A DNA stretch of 64,000 nucleotides from Setophaga petechia (GCA_024362935.1 JANCRA010000025.1:11248936-11312935); one strand, 5' to 3'. Shown: positions 1 through 12,691, numbered from the stretch's first letter. The notes: generated by a model not told the origin, from the sequence alone. Numbers and translations: made by a program.

Positions 1-3000
1 CACAGAAGTTGTGTTTGCAGAGTACAAGGGTGGGGGCCTTCAGCAAAGTTAAACCCAAAGCAAACCAGAACAAAAATTGACAGTGAGGTCAGTTGTAAGC
101 ATGGTACCCCAAAGGGCTGTGGCCAAGAGCATGCTTGACCATACCCTGTGTCACAAAGGTAAGCTCCATTGGGAGAACCTTCCTTTCCTCCACTAGGGAA
201 AATGTGGAAACTCTGTGGATTTTAAAAGAAACCTTTTACATTTGTCCTAATACACAAACTGGCATCCAGCTACATCCTGAACAAAGGTACCCACAAGTAC
301 TGCGCAGAAAATGCCACACTTGCCTGAATTCCCTCATTTGTTAGAAAAATTGTTTCATTCTTAATGCAGACAGACACCTTCTTTAGAACTAAACAAAGGG
401 AAGCATCTGACTGACAAGCAGAGCAGCAAACCAGCAGCTGGATCTTTGATGCACATTCCATCATCTCAGCTTACCCCAAGCCTGTGCTCATGTCACAGGC
501 TGCCAGCAGGTACACCAGGCAGGCTGCTGCTGTATTGGGCCCACAAACACACAGCTCTAGGTAATTTCCTTGTAGCTACAAGCCAATATATTCAGTAGTG
601 ACAGCTTTTTTTCTCCTCGGTTTCTATGTATTATGTTAAAACACCAGCAAATTATATTATGGAATAAAAGGAGAAATAACTATGTGAGCTGTTTGCATTT
701 TGAAATTTAATTTATAAGTTAGAAGTTTCCCTCTTTCCTCGTCACTTTCAAGTACCTTGGACAAAAATTTAAGGTTTATTTTACTAGAAGTATTGGCAGG
801 CTAGAATTAAGAATTGTTTACAAAAAGAATCCTCCAATCTTGCTCAGCTGCACACATCTTCTCCCTACCCCAGCAGAAATAACTTATGCTAGTAGTAATA
901 CACTTCGTCAAATTTGAGCCAAAGAAATGGACTTGGGAATCAGTTGTTTTATGAAAGACAAACTATTATTTGGTAACAGGCTACAATGGAGGCTCTGGTA
1001 ATGCTGTTATCTGACAACAAGTGACTTTTTCTAAAAAAATAAGGACACAGACCAACCATTGTTTCTCTTACCTGATGCACACCTCTCAATGAACTAAAAG
1101 GAAGATTCAAAGGGTGGGAGTCATAAACAGGTAGGGGAAAACTTAATTAAAATATTAAACTATTAAAAAGTAACAAGAAAAACAATAAAACCAAACAGCC
1201 CTGATTTACAGCTGGAAGCAGCTCATTTCCTCCAGGGGAGTCAGCACCAGCTGCAATTCCCTGCTGCACGGATTTACTCTGGCTGGGGAGCTCCCACTCC
1301 CTTCCCTGCTGGGAGCCCTCGGCTGCTCCTGGCCCTGGCACTGAGTGCTCACCCTCCAGCTGATCACTGCTGCTGATTTCTGTGCCCTCTTCCACCCAGC
1401 ATCCCAAGGAACTTAGCTGCTGCCAGCAATTAAAGTACTACAGGAGTAACTTTTTACTTAGGCAGTGCATAAAAAGAGAAGAGTAAATGCTCACATTTGC
1501 AGGAAGTCTGAGAAACACTCATCCACTTCATCAGCAAAGATCTGGGTTAATTCAGGCAATTCAATAGGCCTGACACCAGGGCCATGCTATTTCTCAAAGT
1601 TTATAAAAAAGCTTTCCTACCTACACAACAGAGGCATAAAGTAAGTCAGGGCCAGAAATCACACAGATATTCAAACACTAGTTACAGAAGTCTTAGGTTT
1701 CAAACTGCTTTACTTTATTCTACCCTGATCTAGTGAAAACATCATGTCTCTCTCCTCCAGCCATTGCTGTTTCCAAATAAACATCCAAATCCCAAAGGTG
1801 ATATAAAGAGCCACACAGCAGGTTCATGGGGCACTCCTGGAAGATTTCCCTAAGGCACACAGGTCACAGGATTAGAAAAATCATGGAGCATCTGAAAATG
1901 TGCTCTGCATCCATACTAAAATCTGGCTTAGTTTATTGAAATGGAAAAAAGGTTCTGGCTGGCTTTGCCAGGTTTCCCATGAAGAGTGGGACATTTTCAG
2001 ATGTCTGGTTATGAAATGGGGAATCCTTCCCATTGGTAAATGATAATATCCCCACCTTAACAGAGTAAAAGTACATGCAGCAGTAAGCTCCTTCTGGGGG
2101 AATTACACTGTAGGTCCTTTTTTCATGCTATGAATTTATCAAGGTTTCACTTTATACAGAGGTAGATTCTTCTTCCTCTCTGCCCACCAGAACATTTAGC
2201 ATGAAGTTTCTTACCTTCCTTAAGACTCACATTTACTTTGTAAAAAAATTTAATTTTGTATTTCTGATGCAGAATATGAAGTCAACTATACTCTCTGATT
2301 AGCCTATATTTAATTCCACAGCTCTTCTGCATGCAATTTTCTCCCAATCCCATGCTTATCCTGCATTCTTGAAAAAAAAAGGAAAGAAGAAAATTACTTT
2401 TTTCAGGGGATCTCTTAACCATGTAGCAGGCAACAGCATACAGACTATCCTGTGAATGTGGATTTTGGTTTTTTCTATGAACAAGGAAACTCAGCATTAG
2501 TCTAATGATTTCCACTTCTGTGAAATTTACAGTACTTACTCACTGGAAACTGGAGCATTTAAAAGTAAGCATCAGCCATGATGATGAAAATTCTGAAAGT
2601 CTAGTGAAAAGAATAATTACCAGGCAAGTTTATTTTAAAAACCATTCGTCATTTTCAGGTCATTTAATTTACAATGTTACCTATTGCTTTTGGAAAACAT
2701 ATGTAATATATTTTGAAATACACATTTCAAAACAGGCAGCTCTTTTCTCCAAGCTGTCATGAGAGAGGGAAGCAGTGCATGGCTACAGCAGGTCTCAGTC
2801 CCAAGCACTAGTGTCTACCTTCATTTACATCTACTTGACTTTTTTAAGAGTCATTTTGCCATAAAATCCTCCATGGAGACAAGGTTTCATTTAACTACCT
2901 CCCCACAAGCAGCGGGGCAGCATTCAGACTGTCCTGTGCCAGTGTTTTGTTAAAGGAGAGCTGATGTGGGCTTTGCTGAGGCAGCTGTAGCAGGGCCAGT

Positions 3001-3930
3001 CAACTCAAATTAAAGGCTTTATAGACAGTAACATGCTTATATGTGACCAAGTCAGAGACAATGTACAAAGTAAAATTAACTGAGCTAGCAATGTTTGACC
3101 ATGAGATTCAGAAAACATGTGCAAAGCAGCCTCAGCTTACTTCTGAGTCACATTTAAGGCTTGTAAATATTTAGCACTACAGCAAAATCATTTAAAGCTG
3201 TGTGCACACAGCATATACATCACTACTACTACTGTAAATATGAACAGAGGTTCACCAGCACTCTACAAAGGAATCACATACCCAGAAGTTTATGAAGTTT
3301 TACGAACTACTAAGTTGTCCTAATTTCACATCCATTTCTCCATTACACAGGAGTAAATAAAGAGTGGCCAAACAGAGAGGGATAGAAACCATAAAGGCCA
3401 GTTCAGCAACAGGTGTCACAGGAGCTAGGGAGAGATATCACTACTGAGTATTTTTTATTGTTGAACCTATTCTAGGAGAAGGAAGAACAGATCAAAATCA
3501 GCCTTCAAAATGCAATGTGAAATCCCAGTAAAGAAATTAAAGAAAAAAAACAAAAGAAAAAAGAAGAATGAATGACTCAAGTAGTAATCACTGCTGGCAG
3601 CTACTTGAGAGAGTTACAAATGCATGCAGATTTATTAATTCAAAGGGCTGCCTGAAGAGGGAGAGATGATGAAAAAAGTGAAGTATCAATGACAATTAAC
3701 TCATCTCCTTGTTCCCTCTCCTCCCTGCCCGGTTAAAGCTCAGACAGAAGGTCCTACTTCTATCAACTGACACAACCCTAACTTATTCACACAGCAGGCA
3801 ACTGGTACATCCAGAAGAATGAATGCTGCCTGTCAACCTTATCACTCCCTGATTTCACAGCAAAGCATGACACACCTCTATCCCATCACCCGGCTCAATC
3901 ACACACACCTAGCACCAGTGGAGCCTTCCC
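1..3930. other. Non-coding flank, possibly intron of a minus-strand gene
   Basis: AT-rich unique sequence without a convincing coding frame or recognised repeat. If the CpG island to its right drives a minus-strand gene, this stretch would be its first intron(s). Three local items are listed separately: a GC-rich open block at 1147-1407 and two splice-site-bounded blocks on the minus strand (1072-1093 and 2215-2367). The rest is ordinary sequence with short A and T runs. Confidence 0.5.
1147..1407 (-). other. GC-rich open block, possible exon or exon-like fragment
   Basis: This minus-strand frame is open for 86 codons. The first about 67 codons are rich in Ser, Glu, Gly, Pro and Gln (it begins MGCWVEEGTEISSSDQLEGE) and then collapse into a Leu/Phe run encoded by AT-rich DNA. 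GC content rises sharply over about 1200-1400 compared with both flanks. It could be an exon of the putative minus-strand gene, but I see no good splice donor at the point where composition changes, and I recognise no domain. GC-rich patches in bird introns often give such frames by chance, so confidence is low. Confidence 0.12.
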
Positions 3931-4050
3931 CAGCCGCTTTCCCGGGCACCCGATGGCCCTCCGGGGGGAGCGGGCACACAGGGACAGAGCCCTGCCCGGT
4001 CCCTCGGACATCCCGCCCTCTGCCCGACCCACGGGCCGGGCACAACCCAC

Positions 4051-4142
4051 CTGCCGCTTGGCTTTGCCGGCTCCTGGCTGAGGGGACGTTTTGTGTTTGG
4101 AGGAGGCTCTCCGAGATCCCTCCTGCCCCGCTCCGCCGACAT
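4051..4142 (-). CDS. Candidate first coding exon (partial), unidentified protein
   Basis: Inside the CpG island, the minus strand has an ATG at 4142 with G at position -3 (a favourable Kozak base). It is followed by 30 open codons plus two bases, and then AGCGGCAG|GTGGGT, a good splice-donor match, at 4051/4050. The predicted N-terminus is hydrophilic and basic/proline-rich (starts MSAERGRRDLGEPPPNTKRP) with no signal peptide. I do not recognise the family. A second frame through the same exon is also open and would end in Lys-Arg-Gln at the donor, but has no ATG in view. No convincing second coding exon is visible between here and position 1, so the rest of the gene would lie to the left of the window. 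Start, frame and existence are all inference. Confidence 0.22.
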
Positions 4143-4660
4143 CCCCCGCTTCAGGCGGCTCCAGCCGGACAGGACGGCCCTTCCACGCCTCGGCGGCCGC
4201 CGTCACCCTCGCACGCTCCCGGCACCCCCGGTCCGCCCGCGGCCCCCTCAGAGCACAGCGCTTCCCTCACGCCCAGCACCGACCCCCCGGGACCCCCCTC
4301 ACCGCCTTCCCACCTCGGCAGCGCCGGCCGTCCTGGGCAGCGCCGCGGGCTCCGCGCTACCGACCCGCGGCGAAGCGGCCACGCCGGCCGCCCCTGTCCG
4401 GCCCCGAGCACCTGCGGAGGGAGGGCGCTTGTGCCCGGGCAGGGCTGAGCCCGGCCCCGGCAGGGCGGCTGCGAGCCGGGGGGCACCGGTGGCGGCCGGG
4501 GTGAGCCGGGATCCCGCCCGCGGGAGGGAAATAAGAGCAGGGCAGAGCCGTCCCGAGCGGCGCTTTCCGCCCGCCGAGCCGCGGGCAGCGCGGCTCCCTC
4601 AGCGCGGCCTCGGGGGAGCGAGAGGGGACGAGCGGAGTCACCGTCACACAGCACTTTATT

Positions 4661-4778
4661 CTTTTCTCTTTTCTTTTCTTTTCTTTTCTTTTCTTTTCTT
4701 TTCTTTTCTTTTCTTTTCTTTTCTTTTCTTTTCTTTTCTTTTCTTTTCTTTTCTTTTCTTTTCTTTTCTTTTCTTTTC
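4661..4778 (+). repeat. TTTTC pentanucleotide microsatellite
   Basis: A pure run of 22 TTTTC units spans 4669-4778, preceded by an imperfect start (CTTTTCTC). It is a perfect homopurine/homopyrimidine mirror repeat and gives spurious Lys/Arg/Glu-rich or Phe/Ser-rich open frames. It sits directly against the CpG-rich segment. It is followed to about 4830 by a looser T/G-rich stretch with TTTTG-like units, suggesting the array arose from a longer T-rich tract. Confidence 0.97.
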
Positions 4779-5100
4779 GAGTATTTTGTTTTGTTTGGGT
4801 GTTTTGTTTGCGTTTTTTGTTTTGCTTTGTATCTTGCACGCTGAAGAGGCTACGGAAACCTCTTGAATGTATTTCCTATTAAAGCAATGACACTGATCTA
4901 AAAAGACAGTGTATTTATGCAGTGCCTTTATTCCCTGAGCAGTTCACAATGTGCGGCCCTGACTTCGGGCTCTGTGTCCCGCGGTGCCGTTCCCGGACTC
5001 CAGGGGTTTTTAGGATCCAGGTGCTCGCACACGGCTCAGCGCATCCCATCCCGGGAACAGCCGCTCCGGGATAAGCGGTGACATCCCGACAATGACACCC

Positions 5101-8100
5101 ACTCCTTACCCAGGTGGAGTGGAGTGGTTTGGTCAGGGAGCCCTGGTCCAACTTGGAACAAAAAAACCAAAAAACAACAGGATTAAAGAGAAAAGATAAG
5201 AAACTACTTGATACCTCAGTTCTCAGTGCATCACGTTAAGGATTAATGAAATAATGAAATTACTCGAAGCTCTGTAAAGATGTCGAGCAATAATATTTTG
5301 TTGTGCATTTCAATCACCTTTTGAATCCAGTCCCAAGGAGGTGAAGTGATGCGCCTTGCATCTTCAACCCAACACATCTATCAATAGTTTCCCCTAAAAC
5401 TGTAAAAACTTGAGTCAGGATCTTTGGATTTGGAATGGAATCCATACAGCAATTTTTAAAAAAAATTTTTTTTAAAGAAAAAAGTATTTTCAAAATGTCA
5501 GTTTGGTAATCTAAGAGAAAAAGTATTAAAACAGCAAATTGGGGTTTTTTGAAGTGATTTTTCACACACACTAAACTTTTAGAACTTACCTAAAAACCAG
5601 TTAGTTAAAATAAAGGAAAAACAAACTTTAAAAGACTCTGGAGGTTATAGTTAAGAAATTGGGGCCCAGTTGCAGATTACTGGTATGATATCCTTATAAC
5701 TCCCTGCAGTATTCCAAACCATGATGGTGTGGGTGAAATGTAATTCATGTCTCCAGTAATCAAACTTCACTTTCTGTTTTCAGTTAAATGATGTTATTTC
5801 CTACTTAATTTATTAAGTAATTAATTCAACTTCTCAGTATCTGTATTGGAGTGATCAAATGCTAGGAGTAAAACCATTGTAGTGGGGAAATTTCATTCCC
5901 AATTTACAAGGCAGAAGTGTTCAAGTGGATTTAGGTATCTGCATATGGACAGAACTGTATAAGCAAAGCTTTCACTTCTGACTGGGAAATACTGAAAAAA
6001 CAAATATTTTTAAAGCTTAAATATAATATAAATTTTATAGACATTATAAATGTTTTGTGTTAAAGATACTAGTGTTTACTTTCAGCTGATTAGATGCTCA
6101 TGCACATAGGGTGTATAAATAAAAAAGAAGAATTAGTCACCACTTGCACATCAATATGAAAACCTAAGATACTCAATTGTTACATTTCAGGGCTCTCTTA
6201 TCTTGCCAAAGAAGAAGCTTGAAAGCATTAGTGTCAGATAACTGTGATTTCCACACTGCCTGTTTTTAACATAGATACCAATCATGCTCTGCCATGTGTT
6301 GTGGAAAGGCCTGCTATTTTAAAGTCACATTCATCATCACTCTTAAAAGTGTCTTCTTTCATGTATTCAAAGTTTGTCCCCACTTCTTTTTGCCTGTTGA
6401 AAATAGCATGTATATAAGCCTCTGGAAGGCTTTTTGTGACTGCAAAATGAGATTTAATAGGCATTTGTTTGAAGAAATTAATATGGTAAACAACAAAATT
6501 CTGCTAACACCCTTCCAACAGTGAGGTGCAATCTATTTTAGCAAGAATTGGCTAGAGTATTCAAACTTGGCCTACTGAGTAATTACTTACCTATACACAA
6601 AGTGTGTGGTTGGAATTTCATAGTAAAATATTAAGCTGTGAGCACACATTCTTGCTACTTTTTTTATACCAGTTCTAGATGTTTATCCATGCATTACAAC
6701 AAATAGAAAACTATATGGTTAAAATGAAATTTCAGTTCTGTTTCTCATTTCATCACTACTTTTTAAGGTTTCTTTAGGCTTGACATTTTCTGTGTTTATA
6801 TCCCACATAAAGGATTTGTTTGTGATTTTTTTTCAAATGTAAGAATAAGTTTGGTTTAGCTTTGGTTGAATCATGCACTTTAGTAGTTTGCATTTTTATA
6901 TCTCAAAGTTAGATCAATGAGCAGGACGTGTTTTCAACCTGTAGAAAGAAAGAAAATACCACCTCAAGTTAGCAAAGAATTTTTTGAGTAAAGTGTATCT
7001 TCCTAACCCATGCTGGAGTGTTAGGTTCCCACCAAGAACTTATGTGACAGCATTGTTTAAAAAATTATTTGAAAAACTTCATGACACTGACTGAAGCAAA
7101 TCTTCCAGTCTGAAATCATGTTAAAAAAAATAAATTAAACCAGCATAGTTTTTCATTATTTTTAATGAAGTTGCATACATGGCAGATACACTGGGGGGAA
7201 AAAAACCCCCAAATTTAGAAAGCTACTGGAATCTTGATTATGGTGCCAGTTAAACTGGCAGGCTTGAAGCAAATCAATATTGTTTCAGTTGTTTCCTAAG
7301 GCTGGAAAACCAGACTGTAACTGTTGTAACCAAGCTAGATAAGCACAAGCTATTGGCACAGCCTTCATTGTACTTAAAAAATAGGAGCCAAGAGCAAAAT
7401 TTTTGGAGGATCAGCTGGAAATGATGACCAAAGTGGAATTTTACAAGGAGAAACATAAGAATTATGCATTTTGTCATGCCAAAACTGCATTGCCATACTT
7501 AAAGAAAGGTTGCTATTGAAAAACTGTTATTTCGGCAAGGACAATTACATAGATGAATGAAGCTTAAATAATTTTCCAATTTTTTTTCCTTCAAATTCAA
7601 ACAAAAAAATCAGATCCAAACAACAGATAGAAAGCTAAAATAGGTAATAGCAATAAGATCTGATGGTCTATGTCACACAGGATTAGCTTCTCATCACAGA
7701 CACATAGTTTTTGTTGATGAAAAGCAAATGTGTGAAAGCAGACATCAGCACCTCCCTTTGCAATTGGGAGCTGGCAAACAGGGAATCATGTATTGCACTT
7801 CTGGGCTATTTGCCACTCATTTGGACTTTTTCTGACACCTTGCTACACAAGAGTCTCTGACTGTAGGTAAGCAACTCAGTTTATACACAATTCAGGACTA
7901 CTTGGAGTGGGATAAGAGGACAGGAACTTTTTACCTGGCTGCTCTTAGAAACATTAACTGGAGAGGTGCATATACCCAGGATTTAGACACCTGACAGTTG
8001 GCAGCAGGAAAGTCACAAACTGGTTTTGAGTCTGGGCAGCATGTTTTTCTTCAAAGAAAAAAGAAAGTGCTATACCCTTTTTAACTCCATCCTGAAGAGA

Positions 8101-11100
8101 AATTATTTTATCATATATTCATTTAAAATAAAAGCAGCTGCTCTCTGACCACCAACTGGAATATAGAGTTCCCTCCCTGAGCCTTCAACTCCATGTTGAG
8201 GTCATTCTCAGTCTGGGGTTTTCTATCTCTGTTCCAGAGAGTCCCTGATTCCCTACATGTCTGCCAGCATTTCCAAGGAAACTAAGCCAGCAGAATGCTG
8301 CAAATTTCTGAAGCAGCAATCAGAGCAAATTCTGCATTTGTACTGAGCTTGACCTGATGTCACCCAAAATAGCCCAGACAATTCTTTGGATTTCTGCCTC
8401 TTTTTTCCTGAGTTGCTGTCAGTTTCTGGAGGAGTAACAGAATCCTCACCTATGATTTTTGGAAAGGATCAGTTCCTAATCCCCAAAATGATCAAGCAGA
8501 ACAGAATGCAGCCTGTTTATACAATTTCTTAACTTTCCTCAGTGTTCCTCCAGCTCTGTGTACACTTTGCTGTTCTCTCAGGGCCTTTGGCAAGCTGAGC
8601 CAAGCAGGTGGATTTCCATCCCTCTGAAGAAAACCCATGGAATACCAAGGGGCTCCAGCAGGCTGTGAAGGTCTGTGTGACCAGGGACCACAGCTCCAGC
8701 CTGACTACCTACACTTCTCCAGCACTGCTTTCATTCCTCCTCACAGGCTTGCATCACTTTGAAATCTAGTAATAACAAATAACAGCAAATCTCCATCTGA
8801 GATCTTCAGAGGTTTATAATTAACCCCATTTTTTAATCCTTGGTCCAGGTTGGTGGTGTGGATGAACCACACAGTAAAATATCCCAGTAGAGCCCACAAT
8901 ATATCAAGATTCTTGGAGACAACATCAGAACTGAATTTCTATTTTTAAAAAAGCCACCTGCCATTGCAAACAAGTAAATAAAAACATTAAGAAGTACTTA
9001 CCATAAAATAGATTTCCACAAAAATCAGAAGAATCAATATTCTGGGGCTGTTGCAATCATCAACTTTTACATATCTGGCTTGACTCACAATAGTCAGCAC
9101 TAAAGCAAGGATAGTGGGACACACTTCAATGTTCTCCATGTTATGGGAGGGATCAGAATATTGTGACCCACTATTTGGGAGTTATAAAAGAGATTAAAAA
9201 TATGAGCTGAGATTAAAAATATGCCAAAAGCATCTGATTTTCTAACTGCTGCATCAATTAGAAAGATCTGCATGATTTTCATCTCAGCTGCTATGGAATC
9301 AAGGGGAGCCAAATTAAAACCAAGCATGAATATGACTAAAATCAGACATACAGTCTGCAGGTTTATTTTTAATGCAAGAGGACAGTAATATAGTGACCAC
9401 TAGCCAGTAGTTGTTCATCACACATGCATGTTAAAATGTCTCAGTTATTAATATAATATCTCACAGGTCCAACTCAAGTACAAGTTTCAGTTCTTGAGGA
9501 AATCACCAATGAACAGGAAAATTATGAAATCACTACTTACAGAATTGAACATCAAAAAGTTCAGCTAGATTTAACAAATTGGACATTACTGAAATTTTAC
9601 ATTAAACCATACATATATAGCTATTAAAATGGCAGTTTTGCTTCTATACCATGTCTTAAACCAGTCATCACAGGAGTTGTCAGCAGTATTTTTTATTTGC
9701 TAGAACACATTTTGTATCATGTTATGGCCAATAATGTTATTTCAGGTTTTGAGTTCCCTCCACAAACAGGAACAGTCTAAACACAGCAATATTTATTCAA
9801 TTATTTAGCACTCTTCTTAGCATTGTGGTATTTTAATGTACCTCAACAGTGTTACTCACATGCAATAAGCTTTAAAAACGTGGCATTTTTAACCTGGAAA
9901 TATTATTTTAATGGCTGAACAACAAGAAGAGGGGCCTGGAAAGAAAGGGCTGACTGTACTATAATGATATAGCATTAATCAACAATGCTCACCAAATTGT
10001 ACCATCCTTGGCCTGCTGTACAAGGCTGAATCTGCTGCAAACATAATCCAGGCAGCTGTGGGAGAGATCTATAATGAGAATGATGGAAACCACCAATTTA
10101 ATAGGTTTTATTTAGTGCTATCATATTTCACTACATTAGAAAATAGGAATGCTTTAAACAGGTGACTTTACCAGGTAAGCACATTGTCAAAACTTGTTTC
10201 AAGAACATATTTTTTTAATAATACACCTGTCTATAATAACCTACAATAGTAACTCAAACTGATATTATCTAAAAAATATAAGATCCAATATAATTCAATT
10301 TAATACCAATCTGACATTTTTTTGCAAATTACTTTACTCCATCCTGCACATTTCTTTATCTCTGGAGATCATTCTCAATTTCCTTTTCTGTAGCTTTGCT
10401 AGCACTACGCTGCATTTTGTTAATATCACCACTGAAGCTAAAGACAATATTTCAACTTTTAAGCCTACCAGAAAATTATAGTTAAGATTTATACTGGCTT
10501 TAGTCACACAAGTTTGCTTTTCAATGATTTTTTCAAAGTACTTTACCATAAAGACTAGAAAGTTCAGACAGGACATCAGCATTATTTTTGGTCTATTTCT
10601 GAATTTCTGATTTGTTCTTGAGTCTCTTAATAACCTTTGAACAAGAATGATCATTAGAAGGAAGGCTGTTAGTGCATCCTAAATTGCCAAACTCTTCCCA
10701 TTTTAAGACCCAGTTGGTTGTAACTTTGCCAAACACTAAATGCTTGGGCTGAAATTTTCCATGCCATGTCTGTGTCTCAATCTGAGATGTGTTGGAAAAT
10801 TTAATCTAAAATAAATAGAACGATTTCCAAGAATGAGTGTTGGGGAAAAACATTCTGTTTTACTGGGCAGGGTGGGAGGGAGAGAAGGGAAAAACAATCA
10901 AGGGATATTTTCACTGCAGAGCCCACTTGGGCTCGCTGCAGAGCCCTGAAATTGGCAGGAAGGGATAATTTTGTTTAGAAATACACTTTTTTTACTTTCC
11001 CTGTGAAAATCAACTGAGTATGGACTACTTGCAAGCCTTTGAAAAATTGCTGTGTATGTGAATTTACTGCAATGGGATGGGAAAGAGCTGTCTGATGGGC

Positions 11101-12047
11101 TGAGATCAGTCCCATGCAATTCTGATGTGTACAGTAGATGCCCAGGCCCAAAAGCTCCACAGACAATCCTGGAATGTGCTCCTGCAAGCCCTTGGCCCCC
11201 AGACACTCTCTTGTCTTGCTCTGTGACACCAAAAACACGAAGCATGAGGTGAAACCCATTACACCAGTTCAGTGCAAGAAGGAAGCAGAAGGAGCTGGAG
11301 AAAGAGGTGGGATGGAATTGCTGAAGGAGTCATTAAATAGCATTTTAAGGTGACCTAAGGACCAGACAAGCTGCAAGGGAAGGTAATGGCCCTTTGCAAT
11401 TTGATGTGAGGTTAGATTCTTCTTGCCCCAAATCTGGAGTGCAGTTCCAGCAGCCAATAATCATTGGCAATTACATCCAAACTAAGATTTCCATTCTGGC
11501 TTCAGCATTCCTGGGGTGAGTTTGTAAGCAGAAGGCGTGATATCTCTCTTTCCTGTACTTTAGTGACCTGGAGGAAATTGGTTAATTCAGGAGTCAGAAG
11601 AACAAGACCTAGCCCTGCAGCAGCAGCTGCAATGCCTACAGAGAAAGAAAGTCAATAGGAAGAGAAACCTGGATTAGACTGGTAGTGTTTGAGTCTGTAG
11701 GGACAAGGGAAGACTGCAATGCTCATCAAAGCCCACATAGCACACATGTGGCATCTCCAACTTAGACACTCAAATGACTTCAATAGGCAGGGCTGTCCTG
11801 CCATCAGCCTTTCAAATGTGCAGGGATATTCATCTTCATAACCCATGAGAGAAAAAATGGGAAGAACTGTCAGATTCATGATGGGCAACAAACTTTGTGT
11901 CAGGTTCAGTCATGAAGAATAGACAAAATTCCAGCTTACCTGAACTTGTTTTTTTGAATTGTGTACATTGCAGTTGCTTCCTGTTTTGGTGTTTTAGCTG
12001 GCTTTGCTCCCATATTCCACGAAGTCCTGGTACAGCCATTATGGCTT
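5101..12047. other. Unique AT-rich non-coding sequence
   Basis: No supported gene or recognised mobile element. All open frames are short and of random composition. The only local repeat of note is a 15-base direct repeat, GAGATTAAAAATATG, at 9190-9204 and 9210-9224. The part at about 9880-10170 is enriched in TAAT-type motifs and looks like a possible conserved regulatory block, but this cannot be judged without alignments. Confidence 0.5.
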
Positions 12048-12691
12048 TGTCTTGGGGTGACTTTATGCTGCTGAATTGTATCCCCGTTCATCTGTTTAGC
12101 CCAGAAATAAGTTTTGCACTTTTAAGATGGTTCTGAGGGCAAAGGGGGAGAGAAGAAGTGCAGAATTTGTTTTCAGGAACTGCACTCACTCCTTCTCATT
12201 CCTGCTCCTGGACTGTGCTGTCTGCAGATGGACAGACAGCAGGACAGGGCTCTCTTTGCCTTTAGTTAGTTTTTGGCTACCTGAGGCAGAGAAGTTCCCT
12301 GAACTGTGGTTTTTCTTTTTCTTGGAGCTGTTTAACCCTGCTGTGGACAGAACACCCAGCAGAGCACCGGCAGCTCCAGCTGTGGCCGGGCCTGGGCCGT
12401 GGCATTTCCAGCACTGGAGGGACTGAGCAGAGACTGAGTGAGCTGAGCTACAGCCCACCCAGAGACTTGCTGAGTTTGTCATCTCTTCAAATTGGCAAGA
12501 AGTTTTATTGTTTAATATTGCTGATTTTTTTTTTTTTCTGGTGAATGCTTTGCCTGTTAAATAAACAGTTTTTTTCCACTTGTCTCCAAGGAAATATTTT
12601 CCTGAACCATTTGGAGTAGGGGCTGCTTGAATCTGCTTTCTAGAGGAACCCCTTTGGAAGTTTTCTCCCACATTTGCCCTAAACCAGGACA
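12048..12691 (+). mobile_element. Solo LTR of an endogenous retrovirus, about 644 bp
   Basis: The element begins TGTCTTGGGG and ends AACCAGGACA, the TG...CA ends expected of an LTR. It is flanked by GGCTT (12043-12047) and AGCTT (12692-12696), a 5-base target-site duplication with one change. A polyadenylation signal AATAAA lies at 12560-12565 in the 3' part, followed by a T-rich stretch, as in a U3-R-U5 arrangement on the plus strand. The sequence, including the 3' segment with CTAGAGGAACCCCTTTGG, resembles LTRs I recall from songbird genomes; this is memory, not a search. No internal retroviral sequence and no second LTR lie nearby, so this is a solo LTR left by recombination. The 168-codon minus-strand open frame inside it is spurious. 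Confidence 0.82.

Larger units (their letters stand above)
3930..5100. promoter_or_regulatory. CpG island, probable promoter
   Basis: CpG dinucleotides are dense from about 3930 to 4650 and again from about 4955 to 5095, while the surrounding tens of kilobases are CpG-poor. The two CpG-rich parts are separated by a TTTTC microsatellite and a T/G-rich tail (4661-4830). In vertebrate genomes such islands normally mark the promoter and first exon of a gene. No TATA box is obvious, as is usual for CpG-island promoters. Direction is uncertain. The minus strand has an ATG frame ending in a good donor at 4051/4050, and the plus strand has a donor-like GGGTGAGC at 4499-4506. Overlapping open frames on both strands here follow from high GC and are not evidence of coding. 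Confidence 0.75.

Noticed and set aside
4357..4866. Long open frames on both strands through the CpG island and TTTTC array
   Set aside because: Produced by high GC and by the pentanucleotide repeat, which has no stops in several frames. The Lys/Arg/Glu and Phe/Ser repeats are artefacts.
9190..9224. Two 15-base direct repeats considered as a CRISPR-like or minisatellite array
   Set aside because: Only two copies five bases apart in vertebrate-type DNA, so a minor local duplication.
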